Of a stretch of 14,426 bases of DNA, positions 13,263-14,426 are shown piece after piece. The stretch comes from Clostridiales bacterium UBA929 (lineage in GTDB: Bacteria > Bacillota > Clostridia > Oscillospirales > UBA929): assembly GCA_002293625.1 (NCBI GenBank), contig DBDP01000096.1:855-15280 (forward strand), written 5' to 3'. The notes beneath the pieces are model-generated. The model worked only from the letters and a program-made list of their open reading frames with translations, did not search any database and was not told the origin of the DNA. The stretch's first letter is position 1. Each line of letters begins with the position of its first letter. The translations under genes and the position numbers were made by a program.

Positions 13263-14171
13263 ATGGACAGTATACAGTATACCAGGCCGGTCATCAAGGG
13301 GGAGCCGTACCAAACCATGCTGCCGAAAGGGACGGCGCTGGTGTGCGAGGGCGGCGGTACGCGCGGGTATTACAGTGCCGGCGTGTTTGAGGCGTTTATG
13401 GACGCGGGGTGGATGTTTCCGTATATTGTCGGGGTGTCGGCGGGTGCCGCCAACGCGCTTTCGTATATATCGGGTCAGAAGCTGCGGAACCGCGCCCTTG
13501 TGGAGCATTTTGCCGGCAATCCCCGCTACATCAGCTACGGCAATATGCTGCGGGGATCCTTTATCGGTATGGACTTCATCTTCGGCGACGTTCCGAGGAA
13601 GCATTTGTTCTTCGACGATGAGATGTTCCGGCAAGCGAAGGTCACGTTTTTCACCGGCGTCACCGACTGCGAAACGGGGCAGTCCCTTTGGTTCCCGAAG
13701 GGGCGGATCGATAAGCATTTTACCGTCGTGCGGGCGTCCTGCTCGGTGCCGTTCGTCACGCCGCCGATAGAGTTTGAAGGTTACCGCCTGTCGGATGGCG
13801 GCGTTTCGTCACCCATCCCGATCGACAAGTCGCTGGACGACGGCAACACGTTCCATGTCATCGTGCTGACCCAAAACAAAGGCTACCGAAAAAAGCCCCT
13901 AAGCCCGCTGACGCTCCGCCTCGCGAAGACGCCCGGGTTCCGGCGGGCGCTGCGGGAGCGCCACCTTGTATACAACCGCCAGCTGGAGCTGTGTGAGCGG
14001 CTGGAACGGGAGGGGAAAGCGATCATCATCCGCCCGAGGGAGCCGGTCAACGTTTCCCGCACCGGGCGGGACGTGAAGAAACTGCTCGCGCTGCACGACG
14101 AAGGTCACCGCGAAGGCGCCGCCGCCGTGAAACTGATACAAAAAAGACTGGGAATTGTGGACCGATCGTAG
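13263..14171 (+). CDS. Patatin-like phospholipase / acyl hydrolase
   Basis: 302-aa serine acyl hydrolase of the bacterial patatin family (YjjU-like). All core motifs are intact: the oxyanion-hole loop EGGGTRG (29-35), the nucleophile elbow GVSAG with Ser59, and the catalytic dyad Asp178 in SDGG. No signal peptide or transmembrane helix is seen, so it is probably cytosolic, acting on membrane lipids or acyl esters; the natural substrate is unknown. The frame is open from GTG 13236, but that codon overlaps the -10 box. ATG 13263 has AGGGG 7 nt upstream. It diverges from the toxin-antitoxin operon. Its stop codon TAG (14169-14171) lies in the first bases of a GTAGGG repeat, so the repeat forms the 3' end of the gene. 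Confidence 0.93.
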   Translation: MDSIQYTRPVIKGEPYQTMLPKGTALVCEGGGTRGYYSAGVFEAFMDAGWMFPYIVGVSAGAANALSYISGQKLRNRALVEHFAGNPRYISYGNMLRGSFIGMDFIFGDVPRKHLFFDDEMFRQAKVTFFTGVTDCETGQSLWFPKGRIDKHFTVVRASCSVPFVTPPIEFEGYRLSDGGVSSPIPIDKSLDDGNTFHVIVLTQNKGYRKKPLSPLTLRLAKTPGFRRALRERHLVYNRQLELCERLEREGKAIIIRPREPVNVSRTGRDVKKLLALHDEGHREGAAAVKLIQKRLGIVDRS

Positions 14172-14190
14172 GGGCGATTCGCAATCGCCC
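14168..14190. repeat. GTAGGG-family hairpin repeat, copy 2
   Basis: GTAG followed by the inverted repeat GGGCGATT (14172-14179) and AATCGCCC (14183-14190) with a CGC loop. It resembles the copy at 3178-3205, sharing TCGTAGGGxCGAT at the left edge, and supplies the stop codon of the patatin-like gene. No T-run follows. Confidence 0.65.
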
Positions 14191-14289
14191 GCCGTTCTCC
14201 CGTCCCCGTAGGGCGTGACGCCCTCGGCACGCCGCCACATTTCTCATCCCCGTAACCCCCTTCCGTCGGAAGGGGGTGCCGCCCATCGG

Positions 14290-14320
14290 GCGGCGGGGGA
14301 TGTCACGCGGACGACCGAGG
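14290..14320. repeat. 31-bp direct repeat, copy 1
   Basis: Identical over 31 bases (GCGGCGGGGG...ACGACCGAGG) to 14376-14406, 86 bp away. Copy 2 continues into the second arm of a perfect hairpin, whereas this copy continues into unrelated sequence, so it looks like a truncated unit. Confidence 0.8.
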
Positions 14321-14375
14321 ATGAAGGAAATGGCGGTGCGCCGGGTCGGCGCACCCTACATGCCCCCATCCGGCA

Positions 14376-14406
14376 GCGGCGGGGGATGTCACGCGGACGA
14401 CCGAGG
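14376..14406. repeat. 31-bp direct repeat, copy 2
   Basis: Second exact copy of the 31-base unit. Its right end forms the left arm of the GGACGACCG/CGGTCGTCC hairpin. Confidence 0.8.
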
Positions 14407-14420
14407 GCGGTCGTCCCTAC
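14395..14420. repeat. GTAGGG-family hairpin repeat, copy 3 (reverse orientation)
   Basis: On the minus strand this reads GTAGGGACGACCG, a CCCT loop, then CGGTCGTCC, a 9-bp stem. It differs from copy 1 at 3178-3205 by one compensated base pair in the stem (A-T to G-C or equivalent) and by the loop. The covarying stem suggests that the hairpin, not just the sequence, is kept. Confidence 0.7.
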
Positions 14421-14426
14421 CGGGGA

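Larger units (their letters stand above)
14191..14426. repeat. Non-coding hairpin and direct-repeat cluster at the window's right end
   Basis: No convincing gene is present; the sequence is very GC-rich and built from short inverted repeats. These include GGGCG/CGCCC (14211-14223), ACCCCCTTCC/GGAAGGGGGT (14255-14277), GCCGCCC/GGGCGGC (14278-14294), GGTGCGCC/GGCGCACC (14335-14355) and GGACGACCG/CGGTCGTCC (14395-14416). A 31-bp exact direct repeat occurs at 14290-14320 and 14376-14406. It resembles a nested array of dispersed intergenic repeats and continues past the window. Confidence 0.65.

Noticed and set aside
14290..14406. CRISPR array
   Set aside because: There are only two exact copies of the 31-bp unit, the intervening sequence contains its own hairpins rather than a unique spacer, and no cas gene is present.

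Overview
The window looks like a chromosomal segment of a GC-rich member of the Bacillota, most likely Clostridia or Oscillospirales. This is inferred from the gene set: a bacterial V-type (A/V) ATP synthase operon in the clostridial/enterococcal ntp order, a Noc-family ParB protein (a Bacillota family), an S-layer-homology (SLH) anchored exoprotein, a cytosolic GH43 glycosidase, and purine-rich AGGAGG ribosome binding sites with several TTG/GTG starts. No rRNA, tRNA, CRISPR array, transposase or phage gene was seen.

Region 1 (1-6778, minus strand) is the V-type ATPase operon, read right to left as H-I-K-E-C-F-A-B; B is represented only by its first 11 codons at the left edge. The genes are tightly coupled except for a 188-bp spacer between E and C, which carries two hairpins. 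One of these belongs to a GTAGGG hairpin repeat family seen again at the right end. The c-ring subunit K has every residue known to bind Na+ in Enterococcus hirae NtpK, so a Na+-driven enzyme is predicted.

Region 2 (6779-7035) is the operon leader. It contains what I regard as the best candidate for something new: a compact 69-nt RNA (6983 down to 6915) with two stacked 7-bp helices and a 7-bp internal pseudoknot, just upstream of the Na+ ATPase genes. It may be a riboswitch, and an Na+ sensor is the obvious hypothesis.

Region 3 (7036-10023, minus) encodes a 995-aa secreted phosphodiester glycosidase (NAGPA-like) with C-terminal SLH repeats and its own promoter. Region 4 (10200-11036, plus) is noc, without the parA/rsmG neighbours usual in this phylum. 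Two partial Noc-binding-site matches, sharing the 12-mer TATTTCCCGGGA, flank it. noc runs into the convergent GH43 gene (11013-12536, minus) with a 24-bp overlap.

Region 5 (12555-13116, minus) is a Phd/YefM-RelE/ParE toxin-antitoxin pair. Its promoter contains three GCATAA half-sites, and the GH43 gene starts only 18 nt after the toxin stop, so the glycosidase may be read from the TA promoter. Diverging from it is a patatin-like phospholipase (13263-14171, plus), whose stop codon lies inside a repeat. The last 255 bp are non-coding and filled with hairpins and 31-bp direct repeats.
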